Shown: piece after piece, positions 37,579 to 47,782 of the stretch | Position numbering within the stretch: the stretch's first letter is position 1 | Layout of the letters: each line of letters starts with the position of its first letter | From: Streptomyces echinatus | GTDB taxonomy: Bacteria; Actinomycetota; Actinomycetes; Streptomycetales; Streptomycetaceae | NCBI RefSeq assembly: GCF_014203595.1 | Contig: NZ_JACHJK010000004.1 | Span: 124,001 to 188,000 of the forward strand | Direction: 5' to 3' | Length of the DNA stretch: 64,000 nucleotides | Notes under the pieces: model-generated | Told to the model about the DNA's origin: nothing | The model's input: the letters and a program-made list of their open reading frames with translations, nothing else | The model's database searches: none | Program-made: the position numbers and the translations under genes

Positions 37579-38916
37579 TCAGGCGCCCGGGCGCCAGGGC
37601 AGTTCCGCGATCACCCGGGTGGGGCCGCCGGCCGGGGAGTCCACCAACAGGACGCCGTCCACCGCGTCCAGGCGGGCGGCGAGGCCGGCCAGCCCGGAGC
37701 CCCGGGAGACGTCGGCGCCGCCCACGCCGTCGTCGGTCACCTGGAGCATCAGCCGGTCCTCCGTGCGCCACACGTCCACCGCGGCGGTACGGGCCCCGCT
37801 GTGCTTGCTGATGTTCTGCAGCAGCTCGGAGACCGTGAAGTAGGCGATGCCCTCGATGGCCGGTGCCGGCCGGGCCGGCAGGTCGACCTCCACCGTCACC
37901 GGCACCGTGCAGCGGGAGGCGACGGCCGACAGGGCCGCGTCGAGTCCGCGGTCGGTGAGCACGGCCGGGTGGATGCCCCGGGCGAGGTCGCGCAGCTCCT
38001 GCAGGGCCGTCTTCACCTCGCCGTGCGCCTCCTCCACCATCCGGGCGGCCGTCCGCGGGTCCTCCCGCAGCTTCTCCTTCGCCAGCCCCAGGTCCATCGC
38101 CAGGCTGACCAGCCGCGCCTGTGCCCCGTCGTGCAGGTCGCGCTCGATGCGGCGCAGGTCGGCGGCGGCCGTGTCGACCACGGTCCCCCGGTCCGACTCC
38201 AGCTCCACCACCCGCGCCGACAGCGGCGACGGCCCGAGCAGGCCGCGCACCAGCAGCCCGTCCACCGTCGTCAGGGCCCGGACGAGCCACGGTGTGACCA
38301 GCGTGAAGATCAGTCCGACCAGCGCGGTCACGGTGATCTCGAAGGGGTTGTCGAGATAGACGCTGTGGTGGGCGTCGCCGTACAGCTGCAGACCGCCCTC
38401 CCCGGCGTACGCCGGGAACACCCAGAACCACAGCGGGTAGGTCAGCAGCCCCCAGCCGCAGGTCCAGAAGGTCACCGCCACCGAGAACGTGAACACCGCC
38501 CATGGGAACTGCACCAGGGCGTACAGGGCGTGCCGCCAGGAGGAGCCGCTCTTGAGCAGCGCGCCCATCCAGGCCGCCGGGCCCGGCTTACGCGTCCGCA
38601 GCGGCTCCGGGTCGGCCACCTCCAGGCCGAGCAGCCCGCGCGCCCGCGCCCGTTCCAGCACGCCGAAGCCCCGGCAGCCGGCGAGCGCCGCCGCCAGCAC
38701 CGGGATGCCGAGGAAGGTCACCAGCAGGCCCGCGCCGAGGGCGACCATGGTGACCGTCCAGCTGAACAGCACCACGGAGAGCGGCAGGCTCAGCAGCACA
38801 TAGCCGAACTCACGCCAGGTCCGCGCCTCGAACGGCGCCCGCAGGGCGGGCGGCAGCCGGTGGCCGGCGCCGGCCGCGTGCCCCCGCCCGTACCCGTGTC
38901 CGTACTCCATGGCCAT
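37579..38916 (-). CDS. Sensor histidine kinase with N-terminal membrane sensor domain (copy 1)
   Basis: A 445-residue kinase. ATG 38916 (MAMEYGHGYG) follows GGGACGG; an in-frame GTG 38946 lacks a site. The N-terminal membrane domain begins TWREFGYVLLSLPLSVVLFSWT and has about five helices to residue 240, as in the actinobacterial Sensor (PF13796-like) domain. The HisKA_3 phospho-acceptor helix is DLRRIERDLHDGAQARLVSLA (His about residue 288), and the ATPase domain has SELLQNISKHSGA (N-box) and DDGVGGAD, GSGLAGLAAR (G-boxes). It is a paralogue of the kinase at 39210-40418, with near-identical catalytic cores. Confidence 0.93.
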   Translation of the reverse strand: MAMEYGHGYGRGHAAGAGHRLPPALRAPFEARTWREFGYVLLSLPLSVVLFSWTVTMVALGAGLLVTFLGIPVLAAALAGCRGFGVLERARARGLLGLEVADPEPLRTRKPGPAAWMGALLKSGSSWRHALYALVQFPWAVFTFSVAVTFWTCGWGLLTYPLWFWVFPAYAGEGGLQLYGDAHHSVYLDNPFEITVTALVGLIFTLVTPWLVRALTTVDGLLVRGLLGPSPLSARVVELESDRGTVVDTAAADLRRIERDLHDGAQARLVSLAMDLGLAKEKLREDPRTAARMVEEAHGEVKTALQELRDLARGIHPAVLTDRGLDAALSAVASRCTVPVTVEVDLPARPAPAIEGIAYFTVSELLQNISKHSGARTAAVDVWRTEDRLMLQVTDDGVGGADVSRGSGLAGLAARLDAVDGVLLVDSPAGGPTRVIAELPWRPGA

Positions 38917-39209
38917 CGAATGCCGTCCCGTTCTCGTCGTCCACACGGCGGTTCAGCCGTATCTCAAGAGTCGTCCGCGCCGGGACTCCGGGCCATGGAG
39001 TCCGTCGGCGTCTTGAGCCGGGGGTTTTCCCCACCCCGGCACCCGCCCGGCCCAGGAGGGGCCGTCGTGCGCGGCAGATGTGGGGGCTCCACGCGCGCGT
39101 GGGGCCGTGTTCTTCCGGTCCGTGTGCGCCCGGTCCGGATCGGTCCGGTTCAGATGGGTCCGGTCCGGGTCGTGCGCTTCACGCGCGCGTGAAGTCGTCC
39201 TGGCCGCGG
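38917..39209. other. Spacer between the two kinases with perfect ACGCGCGCGT palindromes
   Basis: Two long perfect palindromes built on ACGCGCGCGT lie here: 39089-39102 (ccacgcgcgcgtgg) and 39178-39193 (ttcacgcgcgcgtgaa). Between them is a series of cggtccgg-like direct repeats (39115-39171). The 39178 palindrome is 17 bp past the stop of the upstream kinase and could terminate transcription. No gene is seen. Confidence 0.7.
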
Positions 39210-40418
39210 TTACTCCTGCCGGTCCCGCCACGGCAGTTCCGCGGTGACCACCGTCGGGCCGCCGACGGGGGAGTCGACCACGAACAGTCCGTCCACCGCG
39301 CCCAGCCGCTCCGCGAGGCCCCGCATGCCGCTGCCGTCGTCCAGCCGGGCGCCGCCCCGGCCGTCGTCCCGGACCTGGATGAGCAGCCGGTCGTCGGCAC
39401 ACCACACGTCCACCGAGGCGGTACGCGCCCCGCTGTGCTTGCTGATGTTCTGCAGCAGCTCGGACACGGTGAAGTAGGCGATGCCCTCGATGGCCGCCGC
39501 CGGCCGGGCCGGCAGGTCCACGGCCACCGTCACCGGTACGGTGCAGCGCGAGGCGACCGAGGACAGGGCCGCGTCCAGGCCGCGGTCGGTGAGCACGGCC
39601 GGGTGGATGCCGCGGGCCAGATCGCGCAGCTCCTGCAGGGCCAGCTTCACCTCGCCGTGCGCCTCGTCCACCATCGCCGCCGCCGTGTCGGGGTCCTCCA
39701 GCAGCTTCTCCTTGGCCAGGCCGAGCCCCATGGCCAGGTTGACCAGCCGTGCCTGCGCCCCGTCGTGCAGGTCCCGCTCGATCCGCCGCAGGTCGGCGGC
39801 GGCCGTGTCGACCACGATCCCGCGGTCCGACTCCAGTTCGGCGATACGGCGCTCCAGTCCGTCCGAGGGCGACAGCAGCCCGCGCACCATCGCCCGGTCC
39901 ACGTTCGCCAGGCCCCGCGACAGATACGGCAGCACCGGCCACAGCACGAACAACGAGGTCAGCACCGTGCAGAAGGTGAGGATGCCCCAGGGCAGCCGGA
40001 TGGCGTCGTACAGCAGGGTGCGCCAGCCCACCGGGTCCTTCAGCGCCATCCACAGCCGCTGCACCGGGCCGCCCCCGCGGGCCAGCGGCAGCGGCGTCGG
40101 CTCCTCCACCCGCACCCCGAGCAGCGTCCGGGCCCGGGCCCGCTCCAGCTTGCCCAGCTGCCGGGCGCCCAGCAGCGAGACCGCGAGCAGCGGCAGACCG
40201 ATCACGGTGAAGGTGAGGGCGCCGCCGACCGACAGCACGGTCACTGCGTACGTGAATCCGAACAGCGTCACCGGCAGGTTCAGCAGGAGATACGCGATCT
40301 CCTTCCAGGTGTGCGCGTCGTAGGCCGGACGGGGCGGAGGCAGACGGTGGAGGCCGTCGTGTCCGTCGCGTTCGTCGGAGCCGCCGGTCCGGTCGGCGGC
40401 GGGGCTGGGAGCGGTCAT
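39210..40418 (-). CDS. Sensor histidine kinase with N-terminal membrane sensor domain (copy 2)
   Basis: A 402-residue kinase from ATG 40418 (MTAPSPAADRTGG). It has the same architecture as the neighbouring kinase: membrane sensor starting TWKEIAYLLLNLPVTLFGFTYA, phospho-acceptor helix DLRRIERDLHDGAQARLVNLA, then SELLQNISKHSGARTASVDVW and DDGRGGARLDDGSGMRGLAERL. The region from the phospho-acceptor helix to the N-box is almost identical to copy 1, while the membrane domains have diverged, so the two may report different signals to one regulator. It is divergent from nuoA2. Confidence 0.93.
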   Translation of the reverse strand: MTAPSPAADRTGGSDERDGHDGLHRLPPPRPAYDAHTWKEIAYLLLNLPVTLFGFTYAVTVLSVGGALTFTVIGLPLLAVSLLGARQLGKLERARARTLLGVRVEEPTPLPLARGGGPVQRLWMALKDPVGWRTLLYDAIRLPWGILTFCTVLTSLFVLWPVLPYLSRGLANVDRAMVRGLLSPSDGLERRIAELESDRGIVVDTAAADLRRIERDLHDGAQARLVNLAMGLGLAKEKLLEDPDTAAAMVDEAHGEVKLALQELRDLARGIHPAVLTDRGLDAALSSVASRCTVPVTVAVDLPARPAAAIEGIAYFTVSELLQNISKHSGARTASVDVWCADDRLLIQVRDDGRGGARLDDGSGMRGLAERLGAVDGLFVVDSPVGGPTVVTAELPWRDRQE

Positions 40419-40532
40419 GCTGATCAGCCTGCCGTGCGCGGCACCGTTCACGCCATGCGGTACGCCGCCCTCCGCCACCGGGGGAAAACCCCACCCTCAC
40501 CGGCTCCCGCCGTCTCAGGGTGTGACGGGCTG

Positions 40533-40561
40533 CTTACCCGCTCTTTATCAGGGCCTAGACT
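40533..40561 (+). promoter_or_regulatory. Possible promoter of the second nuo operon
   Basis: cttacc and tagact are separated by 17 bp, a reasonable fit to a vegetative Streptomyces promoter, about 80 bp before the nuoA2 start. It lies in the 222-bp region between nuoA2 and the divergent kinase gene. Confidence 0.4.
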
Positions 40562-40640
40562 CCCGTGCGTACAGATCCTCGAATCACGTGGGATCACAGA
40601 GTTCACTAAGGTCACGAGGTCAGGGAGCGAGGGACGAACC

Positions 40641-41060
40641 GTGCGGGAGACGTTGGGGGACTCGACAGCCGTCGCGACGCACGTCGTCGCGGCCGGTTAC
40701 TTCCGGTCCTACTCGGTGGTCGGACTGCTCGCCCTCATCGGCGTGCTGTTCGTCGCGGTCGCCTTCGGCGCCGGCCGCCTGCTGCGCCCGGTCGTGCCGA
40801 CGCCGGAGAAACTCCTGACCTACGAGTGCGGTGTCGACCCCGTCGGCGAGGGCTGGGCCCACACCCAGGTCCGCTACTACGTCTACGCCTTCCTCTACGT
40901 GATCTTCGCGGTCGACTCGATCTTCCTGTTCCCCTGGGCGACGGTCTTCGCCGCCCCCGGCTACGGCGCGACGACCCTCGTGGAGATGTTCATCTTCCTC
41001 GGCTTCCTCGCCGTGGGCCTGCTGTACGCATACAAGAAGGGCGTCCTGGCATGGACGTGA
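40641..41060 (+). CDS. nuoA2: NADH-quinone oxidoreductase subunit A, second copy
   Basis: A 139-residue membrane subunit. GTG 40641 has GAGGGA 7 nt upstream. Three helices are seen (about residues 22-45, 80-105, 110-132). Family motifs are [41 protein letters not shown] (in parts: [25 protein letters not shown]) and [22 protein letters not shown]. The ECG cysteine in the loop near the quinone site is present. It overlaps nuoB2 by 10 bp and opens a ten-gene operon. Confidence 0.96.
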   Translation: MRETLGDSTAVATHVVAAGYFRSYSVVGLLALIGVLFVAVAFGAGRLLRPVVPTPEKLLTYECGVDPVGEGWAHTQVRYYVYAFLYVIFAVDSIFLFPWATVFAAPGYGATTLVEMFIFLGFLAVGLLYAYKKGVLAWT

Positions 41061-41662
41061 CCCCGGATCCCGTTTACCTGCCGGAGCCCAAGCGGCTCGG
41101 CGCCCTGGCCCGGCTGGCACCCGAGCCGATGAAGGTGGTCCTGAACTGGGGCCGCCGCTACTCGCTGTGGGTGTTCAACTTCGGCCTCGCCTGCTGCGCG
41201 ATCGAGTTCATCGCCGCGTCGATGGCCCGGCACGACTTCATCCGGCTCGGCGTCATCCCCTTCGCGCCGGGCCCCCGCCAGGCCGACCTGATGGTCGTGT
41301 CGGGCACGGTCACGGACAAGATGGCCCCGGCGGTGAAGCGCCTGTACGAGCAGATGCCCGAGCCGAAGTACGTCATCTCCTTCGGCGCCTGCTCCAACTG
41401 CGGCGGCCCGTACTGGGACTCCTACTCCGTCACCAAGGGCGTCGACCAGATCATCCCGGTCGACGTGTACGTCCCCGGCTGCCCGCCGCGCCCCGAGGCG
41501 CTGCTCCAGGGCATCCTCAAGCTCCAGGAGAAGATCGCCCGCGAGTCGCTGGGGGAGCGGTACGGCACCGGGGACGCCCGCCCGTCGGCCGCCGCGCTGC
41601 AGAGCGACCTGGTCAAGCCCCCGGTCCCGGCCTCCGCCCCGTCCGAGGGGGACGTCCGATGA
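41051..41662 (+). CDS. nuoB2: NADH-quinone oxidoreductase subunit B, second copy
   Basis: A 203-residue Fe-S subunit that carries cluster N2, the electron donor to quinone. All four N2 cysteines are present: Cys48-Cys49 in [10 protein letters not shown], Cys114 in FGACSNCGG and Cys144 in [13 protein letters not shown]. The C-terminal 25 residues are a Ser/Pro-rich extension. NuoB normally forms the quinone pocket with NuoD, which this operon does not encode. Confidence 0.97.
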   Translation: MDVTPDPVYLPEPKRLGALARLAPEPMKVVLNWGRRYSLWVFNFGLACCAIEFIAASMARHDFIRLGVIPFAPGPRQADLMVVSGTVTDKMAPAVKRLYEQMPEPKYVISFGACSNCGGPYWDSYSVTKGVDQIIPVDVYVPGCPPRPEALLQGILKLQEKIARESLGERYGTGDARPSAAALQSDLVKPPVPASAPSEGDVR

Positions 41663-43260
41663 GCACGGCCGGCTGGCTGCCCGCCCCCGCCGGGGAACTC
41701 TTCGGCACGGACGCCACGGCCGAGGAGTCGTACGACCTGCTGACCGTGGACGTACCGCCGTCCGCCTGGCTCACCGCCCTGGAGACGGCCCGTACGACGC
41801 TGTCCTGCACCTACTTCGACTGGCTCAGCGCGGTCGACGAACCGGGCACGGGCTTCCGCGTCTCCGCGCACGTGGTCGCCCTGAACCCGGTCCGCCGCCT
41901 CCTCGTCCGTACGACGGTCCCGCACGAGGCGCCCGTCCTGCCCTCCGCCGTCGGCGTCTACGCGGGCGCCGCCTGGCACGAGCGCGAGACCCACGAGATG
42001 TTCGGCGTCGCCTTCGAGGGCCACCCGGGGCTGGACCACCTGCTGCTCCCCGAGAACTTCGAGGGCCACCCGCTCCGCAAGGACTTCGTCCTCGCCGCCC
42101 GCGTCGCCAAGGCGTGGCCCGGGGCGAAGGAACCCGGCGAGTCGGAGCACGGCGGCCCGAAGCGCCGCCAGATGCTGCCGCCCGGTGTGCCGGACCCCAA
42201 CGAGTGGGGCCCGCTGAAGGGCCAGCTGCCCCCTGCACCGGCACGTCCGGCCAGGGCGGCGGGACGCGCGGCGGGCGAGCGGCCGGCCCGCGCGGCGGGC
42301 GAACGTCCGGTTCGGCGCGCCCGCTCGGCGGCGGAGGGCTCGGCCAGCCAGGCCGCCCAGCCGGGTGCCGAGACGGGTGCACAGCCGGGTGCCGGGGAGG
42401 CCGTGGCTGCCGGTGCGCGGGCGGAGGCCGGTGCCGGTGCTCCCGCGCGGCCGCGCCGGACGCGCACCGCGAGCGAGGGCTCGGCGAGCCAGGCGGCGGC
42501 GCGGGACGCGGACGCGGCGACGCGCAAGCAGGCCGCGGCCGAGGGCGATGCCGCCCAGGCCGCTGCGGCGGCGCCGGCGGAGGGTCCGGCCGCCGAGGCG
42601 TCGGTGGCCCACGAGCCCGGCCCGGCGCCCGCGACCGCAGGGCCGCGCCGCGCCCGCAGCGCCTCACAGGGGTCGGCGTCCCAGCGGCCCCGGACCGAGG
42701 AACCGGCCCCGACGGAAGCAGCGACACCGGCGACACCGGCGGCCTCTGAGTCACCGGCCGCCCCCGGAACACCCGAAGTCCCCGGAGCCCCCGCAGAACC
42801 GGCCGCTCCGTCGGAGTCGGCGGAGCCGGACGGCGCCGCCCGCCCTGCCCGCCGGAGCGCGGCGCCGCGCAGCTCGGACGCGCCGTGGCACCACGCCCGT
42901 CCGGCCTTCGACGCGCCGGAGCGGACGCCCGAGCCGGAGCACCCCTCGGAGCCGGAGCCGCACAAGTCCGCCGAGCCGGAGCCGCGGCAGGCGCCCGAGC
43001 CGGAGCGGACCTCGCGGAAGCAGCCGGAGCCAGGGCTGGTGTCCGAGCCGACGCCGGGCGAGGACCGGTCCCCGGAGCCCGGGCAGGCGCCCGAGGCCGG
43101 ACCGGACACCGATGCCGGACCGGACGCAGAGCCCGGACCGGACGCCGACGCCGGGCAGGCGTCCGGGCCCCGACCGGCGCGTGCGCCCGAGCCGCGCCCC
43201 CGGAATCCCGAAGACCCCGGCACCCCCGACGACCCCGACCCCACCGGAGGCCCGCAGTGA
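41659..43260 (+). CDS. nuoC2: NADH-quinone oxidoreductase subunit C, second copy, with a very long disordered tail
   Basis: A 533-residue protein; typical NuoC is 180-250. The ATG overlaps the nuoB2 stop. The core (residues 1-190) has the NuoC/30-kDa signature [41 protein letters not shown] in parts ([10 protein letters not shown] about 105-114, GHPLRKDF about 137-144). Residues about 190-533 are Ala/Pro/Glu/Arg/Ser-rich without hydrophobic core. Within it a 13-residue motif occurs three times, [26 protein letters not shown] and [13 protein letters not shown] (about 218, 265 and 329), followed by PEPE-type repeats. The frame stays open to the nuoH2 start, with the same codon bias, so it is translated. 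A normal NuoCD fusion would have NuoD at this point. Confidence 0.93.
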   Translation: MSTAGWLPAPAGELFGTDATAEESYDLLTVDVPPSAWLTALETARTTLSCTYFDWLSAVDEPGTGFRVSAHVVALNPVRRLLVRTTVPHEAPVLPSAVGVYAGAAWHERETHEMFGVAFEGHPGLDHLLLPENFEGHPLRKDFVLAARVAKAWPGAKEPGESEHGGPKRRQMLPPGVPDPNEWGPLKGQLPPAPARPARAAGRAAGERPARAAGERPVRRARSAAEGSASQAAQPGAETGAQPGAGEAVAAGARAEAGAGAPARPRRTRTASEGSASQAAARDADAATRKQAAAEGDAAQAAAAAPAEGPAAEASVAHEPGPAPATAGPRRARSASQGSASQRPRTEEPAPTEAATPATPAASESPAAPGTPEVPGAPAEPAAPSESAEPDGAARPARRSAAPRSSDAPWHHARPAFDAPERTPEPEHPSEPEPHKSAEPEPRQAPEPERTSRKQPEPGLVSEPTPGEDRSPEPGQAPEAGPDTDAGPDAEPGPDADAGQASGPRPARAPEPRPRNPEDPGTPDDPDPTGGPQ

Positions 43261-44225
43261 ACGACGCACTCGACGTCGCCCTGCGACTCGCGGTCGTCTT
43301 CGTCGTCTTCCTCACCTTCCCGCTGATCGTCGGCCAGACCGAGCACAAGGTGATGGCCCACATGCAGGGCCGTCTCGGCCCGATGTACGCGGGCGGCTTC
43401 CACGGCTGGGCCCAGCTGATCGCCGACGGCGTGAAGTTCGCGCAGAAGGAGGACGTGGTGCCGGCGGGCGCCGACCGCCGCGTCTTCCAGCTCGCCCCCG
43501 CCGTCGCCCTGCTGCCCTACCTCCTCGTCCTGCTCGCCATCCCGATCGGCCCGAGCGAGGGCGCCGTCGGCCAGGTCCTGGACGCGGGCGTGTTCTTCGT
43601 ACTCGCGGTGATGGGCGTCGGCGTGCTCGGCTCGCTGATGGCCGGCTGGGCCAGTGCCAACAAGTTCTCCCTGCTCGGCGGCCTGCGCACGGCCGCCCAG
43701 CTGCTCGCCTACGAACTCCCGATGCTCCTGGCGGCGGCGTCGGTCGCGATGGCGGCCGGCACGGTCTCGCTACCGGGCATCCTGCACGCCTTCCACTGGT
43801 GGTGGGTGCCGTGGCAGATCGTCGGCGCGATCGTCTTCTTCGTCGCCGGACTCGCCGAGCTGCAGCGTCCGCCGTTCGACATGCCGGTCGCCGACTCGGA
43901 GATCATCTTCGGCGCCTACACCGAGTACACCGGCCTGCGCTTCGCCCTGTTCCTGCTCGCCGAGTACGCCGGCATCGTCGTCCTGTGCGGACTGACCACC
44001 GTCCTCTTCCTGGGCGGCTGGCACGGACCGTGGGGCGCCGACGGCCTCGGCTGGGTCTGGACCCTGCTGAAGACCGCGATCCTCGCCTTCCTGGTCATCT
44101 GGCTTCGCGTGACCTACCCACGGCTGCGCGAGGACCAGCTGCAGAGGCTCTCCTGGACCCTCCTCGTCCCCCTCTCCCTCGCCCAGATCGCCCTCACCGG
44201 CATCGTCAAGGTGGTGATCAGCTAA
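43257..44225 (+). CDS. nuoH2: NADH-quinone oxidoreductase subunit H, second copy
   Basis: A 322-residue membrane subunit that joins the membrane and peripheral arms and helps form the quinone chamber. GTG 43257 overlaps the nuoC2 stop and has GGAGG 7 nt upstream. Eight helices are visible. Family motifs are [25 protein letters not shown]-like [15 protein letters not shown], and the loop [26 protein letters not shown] (about residues 205-230). In common NuoH this loop reads PFD.PEAE.EL; here the first Glu is Val and the second Asp, while the following Glu is retained. Confidence 0.96.
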   Translation: MNDALDVALRLAVVFVVFLTFPLIVGQTEHKVMAHMQGRLGPMYAGGFHGWAQLIADGVKFAQKEDVVPAGADRRVFQLAPAVALLPYLLVLLAIPIGPSEGAVGQVLDAGVFFVLAVMGVGVLGSLMAGWASANKFSLLGGLRTAAQLLAYELPMLLAAASVAMAAGTVSLPGILHAFHWWWVPWQIVGAIVFFVAGLAELQRPPFDMPVADSEIIFGAYTEYTGLRFALFLLAEYAGIVVLCGLTTVLFLGGWHGPWGADGLGWVWTLLKTAILAFLVIWLRVTYPRLREDQLQRLSWTLLVPLSLAQIALTGIVKVVIS

Positions 44226-44227
44226 CC

Positions 44228-44779
44228 ATGGCCCCCATCCCCGGCTCCGGCCTCGCCAAGGGCCTGGCCGTCACCCTGCGCACGATGACGAAGAAGACCG
44301 TCACCGAGCAGTACCCGGACGCCCTGCCCGAGCTGCCGCCCCGCACCCGCGGGGTGATCGGGCTGTTCGAGGAGAACTGCACGGTCTGCATGCTGTGCGC
44401 CCGCGAGTGCCCGGACTGGTGCATCTACATCGACTCCCACAAGGAGACCGTCCCGCCCGCCGCCCCCGGCGGCCGCGAGCGCAGCCGCAACGTCCTCGAC
44501 CGGTTCGCGATCGACTTCTCCCTGTGCATGTACTGCGGTATCTGCATCGAGGTCTGTCCCTTCGACGCGCTGTTCTGGTCCCCGGAGTTCGAGTACGCCG
44601 AGACCGACATCCGTGAGCTCACCCACGAGCGGGACAAGCTCCGCGAGTGGATGTGGACCGTGCCGGCCCCGCCCGCCCTGGACCCCGGCGCCGAGGAGCC
44701 CAAGGAGATCGCCGCCGCCCGCAAGACCGCCGAGAAGCTGGCCGCCGCCCAGGCCGAACCGCGGGAGGACGAGTCGTGA
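44228..44779 (+). CDS. nuoI2: NADH-quinone oxidoreductase subunit I, second copy
   Basis: A 183-residue two-[4Fe-4S] subunit (clusters N6a and N6b) that relays electrons to NuoB. Both motifs are complete: [12 protein letters not shown] (about residues 54-65) and [12 protein letters not shown] (about 100-111). The N-terminus includes [15 protein letters not shown] 45-residue Ala/Glu/Lys helical tail follows residue 140. The ATG is 2 bp after the nuoH2 stop. Without E, F and G this is the natural entry point for electrons from a soluble ferredoxin. Confidence 0.97.
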   Translation: MAPIPGSGLAKGLAVTLRTMTKKTVTEQYPDALPELPPRTRGVIGLFEENCTVCMLCARECPDWCIYIDSHKETVPPAAPGGRERSRNVLDRFAIDFSLCMYCGICIEVCPFDALFWSPEFEYAETDIRELTHERDKLREWMWTVPAPPALDPGAEEPKEIAAARKTAEKLAAAQAEPREDES

Positions 44780-45396
44780 ACCTCGCCGCAGCCGTGCACC
44801 TCGCCAGTGCCCCGCCTGTCCCGCATGCCCAGCACGGCTTCCTGTCCCCGACCGGCGTCGAGATCGCCTTCCTGCTCGTCGGCCTGGTCACCCTCGGCGC
44901 CGCGCTGGTCACCGTGACCACCCGGCAGCTGGTGCACGCCGCCCTGTGGCTGGTGGTCGCGCTCGGCGGCCTCGCCGTGGAGTACCTGCTGCTCACGGCC
45001 GAGTTCATCGCCTGGGTGCAGGTCCTGATCTACGTCGGTTCCGTCGTCGTCCTCCTCCTGTTCGGTCTGATGCTCACCAAGGCCCCCATCGGCCGCTCCC
45101 CGGACGCCGACTCCGGCAACCGCTGGGCCGCGCTGGCCGTCGCGGTCGCCGCCGCCGTCGCCCTGGTGTGGGTGGTCGTGGACGCCTTCCGCACCACCTG
45201 GATCGACCTGGACGGGCCGGCCGCCGGCACCACAGAGGTCACCGGCACGTTCCTGTTCCGGCACTGGGTGCTGCCCTTCGAGGCACTGTCCGTGCTGCTC
45301 CTCGCGGCGCTGGTCGGCGCGATCGTCCTGTCCCGCAAGGCCAGGGCGGACGCGGACACCACTCCCGCGGTCCATGGGAAGGAAGGCGCCCGCTGA
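44776..45396 (+). CDS. nuoJ2: NADH-quinone oxidoreductase subunit J, second copy
   Basis: A 206-residue membrane subunit. The GTG overlaps the nuoI2 stop (GTGA). Five helices are visible, beginning [20 protein letters not shown], then [41 protein letters not shown] in parts with the EYLLL...EFIA...QVLIYVG signature and the pi-bulge helix region. A long external loop (about 135-160) follows. It overlaps nuoK2 by one base. Confidence 0.95.
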   Translation: MNLAAAVHLASAPPVPHAQHGFLSPTGVEIAFLLVGLVTLGAALVTVTTRQLVHAALWLVVALGGLAVEYLLLTAEFIAWVQVLIYVGSVVVLLLFGLMLTKAPIGRSPDADSGNRWAALAVAVAAAVALVWVVVDAFRTTWIDLDGPAAGTTEVTGTFLFRHWVLPFEALSVLLLAALVGAIVLSRKARADADTTPAVHGKEGAR

Positions 45397-45785
45397 TGCA
45401 CCTCGCCTACCCCGCCGTACTCTCCGCCCTTCTGTTCTGCACCGGTCTGTACGGCGTCCTCGCCCGCCGCAACGCGATCCTGGTCCTGATGTCGGTCGAG
45501 CTGATGCTCAACGCCGTCAACCTCAACCTGGTCGCCTTCGACGTCTGGCTCAGCCGGGCCGCCGAGGAGACCCTGCACTCCGGCCAGGCGCTGACGCTGT
45601 TCACCATCGCCATCGCCGCCGCCGAGATCGGCATCGGCCTGGCGATCGTGCTCGCCGTCCACCGCAACCGCGGCACCTCCGACATCGACAAGCTCCGCGA
45701 CACCGCCGAGGGCCCCGAGCCCGAGGGCCCCGACGCAGAGGGCCCCGGCACCCCCGCGGCCGAGAAGGCTGAGGCCTCCGCGTGA
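45396..45785 (+). CDS. nuoK2: NADH-quinone oxidoreductase subunit K, second copy
   Basis: A 129-residue subunit with three helices and the conserved membrane glutamates in [14 protein letters not shown] and [14 protein letters not shown]. It is 30 residues longer than the first-operon copy because of a C-terminal tail of Glu/Gly/Pro repeats ([16 protein letters not shown]). The start overlaps the nuoJ2 stop (TGATG) and its end overlaps nuoL2 by 4 bp. Confidence 0.96.
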   Translation: MHLAYPAVLSALLFCTGLYGVLARRNAILVLMSVELMLNAVNLNLVAFDVWLSRAAEETLHSGQALTLFTIAIAAAEIGIGLAIVLAVHRNRGTSDIDKLRDTAEGPEPEGPDAEGPGTPAAEKAEASA

Positions 45786-47776
45786 CCACGACCACCCTCG
45801 CCGTCCTCGTCCCCCTCCTGCCGTTCCTGGGCGCCGCGGCCGGCCTGCTGCTCGGCCGCACCGAGCCCAGGTTCGTCCGCCCGCTCGCCGTGCTGCCGCC
45901 GCTGGCCTCGCTCGTGCTGGCCGCGCTGGTCGCCGCGCGCCAGGGCGGCGGCCCGGCCATCGACGCCCACACCGAGCTGACGCCCACCGGATCGGTCCCG
46001 ATCGAGCTGGCCCTGCACATCGACGGCTTCGCCGCGCTCGTCGCCGTCCTGGTCGCGTTCGTCGCGACCTGCGTGCAGATCTACTCCACCGGCTACCTGC
46101 GCGAAGACCCGCGCTACCCCTCGTACGCCGCTCTCGTCTCCCTGTTCACCTCCGCCATGCTCCTGGTCGTCTACTCCGGCGACCTGATCGTGCTGCTGGT
46201 CGGCTGGGAAGTCATGGGCATCTGTTCCTACTTCCTGGTCGGCCACTACTGGGAGACCCCCGAGGCCCGCGCCGCCTCCCTGAAGGCCTTCCTGGTCACC
46301 AAGCTCGGCGACGTACCGTTCCTCATCGGCCTGTTCGCCCTCGCCACCGACGCCGGCTCGTTCCGCATCACCCGCGTCCTCGGCGCCGTCGCCAGCGGCG
46401 GCATCGACCACCCGACGCTGATCGCCCTGCTGCTGCTCGCGGGCGTCGCGGGCAAGTCGGCGCAGTTCCCGCTGCACACCTGGCTCCCGGACGCGATGGC
46501 CGGCCCCACACCGGTCTCGGCGCTGATCCACGCCGCGACGATGGTCGCCGCCGGTGTCTACTTCATCGCCCGTCTCCTTCCGGTGTTCGAGGCCTCCCAG
46601 GCGGCGATGACGGTCCTCGCCGTCATGGCCGCCGTGACGATGGCCGGCTCCGGTCTCGCCGCGCTCGCCCAGGACGACATCAAGCGCGTCCTCGCCTACT
46701 CGACGATCGGCCAGCTCGGCTACATGACCGGCGCCCTCGCCGTCGGCGACCGCGGTGCCGCCGTCTTCCACCTCCTGTCCCACGGCGCCTTCAAGGCGCT
46801 GCTGTTCCTCGCGGCCGGCGTGATCATCCACGCCGCCGGCACCAACTCACTGGCCGCCATGTCCCGCATGCACGGGCTGCGCGACCGGATCCCGGACGCC
46901 TACTGGACGATGACCGTGGCGCTCCTCGCACTCGCCGCGATCCCCCCGTTCAGCGGGTTCTTCTCCAAGGAGTCCGTCCTCGGCGCCGCCGAGCACGTGA
47001 CCACCGGCCACACCGAGCACGCCCCCGGCGCCGCCGGCTGGATCGTCCTCGTCGCAGGCCTGCTCACCGCCCTGCTGACCGCCGCGTACGCCACCCGGCT
47101 GTGGCTGCTGGCCTTCCGCGGCCGGGGCACCGAGGCCCCCGACCACGGACGCCAGCCGCTCACCATGACCGTGGTGCTCTGGGTCCTGGCAGTCCCCTCC
47201 CTCGCCTTCGGCGGGCTCGCCTACCGCTCGCTGCCCGGCTGGTTCGACGGCCGCGACCTGACCCCGACCCTGCTCACCTCGATCCTGGGTACGGGCCTCG
47301 CCCTGGTCGGCGGGCTGCTCACCTACGGCGCCTGGCAGCGCACCACCGCGCTCGCCGCCCGCACGCCACTCGGTGCCGTCGCCGCCCACCCCGAGGGCGA
47401 CGCAGGACTGGTCGAGGCCGAGGCCATCGCCACCCACCAGCCGGCCTACGGCGACATCGCCTACGCCCCCGACCCGGCGGATCCCGCACGGCTGCTGCTC
47501 GGCCCGCTGCGCCGGCCCGCGGCGGCCGGCTTCCACCTGGACGCCGTGTATGCGGCACTGTTCGTCCGCCCGGTCCAGGCCGGCGCGAGTCTCGTCCGGT
47601 TCCTCGACCGCGAGGTCGTCGACACCTACGTACGCGCCGCAGCCGCCGCGCCCCGGCTGCTCGGGGCCGCCGTGCGGCGTGCGCAGACCGGCAATGTGCA
47701 GACCTATGTGAGCGCGCTGCTCGCCGGCACCGTCGTCCTGGCGGTCGCCGTCCTCCTCGTCGCCACGGGAGCGTGA
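45782..47776 (+). CDS. nuoL2: NADH-quinone oxidoreductase subunit L, second copy
   Basis: A 664-residue MrpA-like proton-pumping subunit, GTG start. Signature stretches are [61 protein letters not shown] in parts (about residues 224-260), [16 protein letters not shown] and the C-terminal long helix region. It lacks the His-rich loop seen in the first copy and is only moderately similar to it, so the two operons are not a recent duplication. Confidence 0.97.
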   Translation: MTTTTLAVLVPLLPFLGAAAGLLLGRTEPRFVRPLAVLPPLASLVLAALVAARQGGGPAIDAHTELTPTGSVPIELALHIDGFAALVAVLVAFVATCVQIYSTGYLREDPRYPSYAALVSLFTSAMLLVVYSGDLIVLLVGWEVMGICSYFLVGHYWETPEARAASLKAFLVTKLGDVPFLIGLFALATDAGSFRITRVLGAVASGGIDHPTLIALLLLAGVAGKSAQFPLHTWLPDAMAGPTPVSALIHAATMVAAGVYFIARLLPVFEASQAAMTVLAVMAAVTMAGSGLAALAQDDIKRVLAYSTIGQLGYMTGALAVGDRGAAVFHLLSHGAFKALLFLAAGVIIHAAGTNSLAAMSRMHGLRDRIPDAYWTMTVALLALAAIPPFSGFFSKESVLGAAEHVTTGHTEHAPGAAGWIVLVAGLLTALLTAAYATRLWLLAFRGRGTEAPDHGRQPLTMTVVLWVLAVPSLAFGGLAYRSLPGWFDGRDLTPTLLTSILGTGLALVGGLLTYGAWQRTTALAARTPLGAVAAHPEGDAGLVEAEAIATHQPAYGDIAYAPDPADPARLLLGPLRRPAAAGFHLDAVYAALFVRPVQAGASLVRFLDREVVDTYVRAAAAAPRLLGAAVRRAQTGNVQTYVSALLAGTVVLAVAVLLVATGA

Positions 47777-47782
47777 GCAGGC

